From positions 1,736,001 to 1,800,000 of the forward strand of contig JAACJP010000002.1 of NCBI GenBank assembly GCA_013368375.1: a stretch of 64,000 nt of DNA, read 5' to 3'. The notes beneath the pieces are model-generated. The model searched no databases, was not told the origin of the DNA, and saw nothing but the letters and a program-made list of their open reading frames with translations. The translations under genes and the position numbers were made by a program. Every line of letters starts with the position of its first letter. Position 1 is the stretch's first letter. This document shows, piece by piece, positions 63,752-64,000 of this stretch. The stretch is from Tricholomella constricta. Lineage: Eukaryota > Basidiomycota > Agaricomycetes > Agaricales > Lyophyllaceae.

Positions 63752-64000
63752 ATGGCGGCACAACCTCAAATGTCGACGAAAGCTTTAGAAACACTGAAGG
63801 CGGGCCTTGCTAAGCTAAAGGAGCAAGTGAAAGCACGTCGAGAGTCGCTTTTGGAACATCTACGCGAGAAAAAAACCATTTCCGATGCCGACGAGCAGTG
63901 GTTAGACCACGAAGGGAATCTGGTGGATGAGGAGAAAGTTCTCGAAGTCCTAGAGAACGCCTCCGACTACGAACGCGGGCTGGAACGACTGAGTACTCAA
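63752..64000 (+). CDS. partial gene at right edge, helical acidic protein, unknown
   Basis: ATG 63752 opens a frame with no stop to the window end (83 codons). Sequence is strongly helical and charged: MSTKALETLKAGLAKLKEQV, ARRESLLEHLREKKTISDAD, EQWLDHEGNLVDEEKVLEVL, ASDYERGLERL. It reads as coiled coil or helical bundle. I do not recognise a family with confidence; proteins of this flavour accompany some fungal DNA transposons, which would fit the repeats just upstream. Cut by the edge. Confidence 0.55.
   Translation, partial: MAAQPQMSTKALETLKAGLAKLKEQVKARRESLLEHLREKKTISDADEQWLDHEGNLVDEEKVLEVLENASDYERGLERLSTQ

Overview
The window looks like nuclear DNA of an Agaricomycete (mushroom or polypore type basidiomycete). 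Genes are cut by many 45-70 nt GT-AG introns. Families typical of that group are present (DUF6534 membrane protein, DUF6697 protein, F-box-like proteins, an intersectin-type EH/SH3/DH/PH protein, a GH45 cellulase), and the transposons are a chromodomain Ty3 element, a Ty1/copia element and a tyrosine-recombinase (YR) retrotransposon. No RNA gene, CRISPR array or prokaryotic feature was seen. All calls come from reading the sequence; no database search was run. Exon joins were checked by frame arithmetic where coordinates are given.

Layout. 1-10.5 kb: the 3' end of a SUV3 mitochondrial RNA helicase, a small secreted protein, gene-poor DNA with two hairpins, an inositol polyphosphate multikinase (IPK) gene with an unresolved junction, and an F-box gene. 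10.7-17.5 kb: on the minus strand a DUF6534 membrane protein, CDC73 of the Paf1 complex, and a second F-box gene. 17.9-24.9 kb: a 19-exon intersectin/Pan1-like gene (EH, coiled coil, Pro-rich, WH2-like, two SH3, DH, PH). 25.3-31.8 kb: a short-chain dehydrogenase, a DUF6697 protein, COA1 and a secreted GH45 endoglucanase. 32.4-35.4 kb: a GNAT acetyltransferase and a broken paralogue; a third paralogue lies at 48.2-49.1 kb. 50.1-52.6 kb: eIF2A. 52.7-62.5 kb: three copies of a ~1.45 kb unit, each carrying the same small three-exon orphan gene behind a TATA box; the second copy is frameshifted.

Mobile DNA takes about 17 kb. At 35.6-47.9 kb three insertions are nested: an outer inverted-repeat element with an 11-bp target duplication contains a YR retrotransposon with split direct repeats, whose recombinase gene is cut by a Ty3/chromovirus with matching 534-bp LTRs and an intact polyprotein. 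The chromovirus carries a Tf1-like self-priming signature. At 55.3-60.7 kb an intact Ty1/copia element sits between orphan units 2 and 3.

The host genes are unrelated housekeeping and accessory genes, not one pathway. The points most worth a second look are the nested stack, self-priming in the chromovirus, possible long and short intersectin isoforms from one phase-matched intron, the tandem orphan family, and the decay of the GNAT paralogues.
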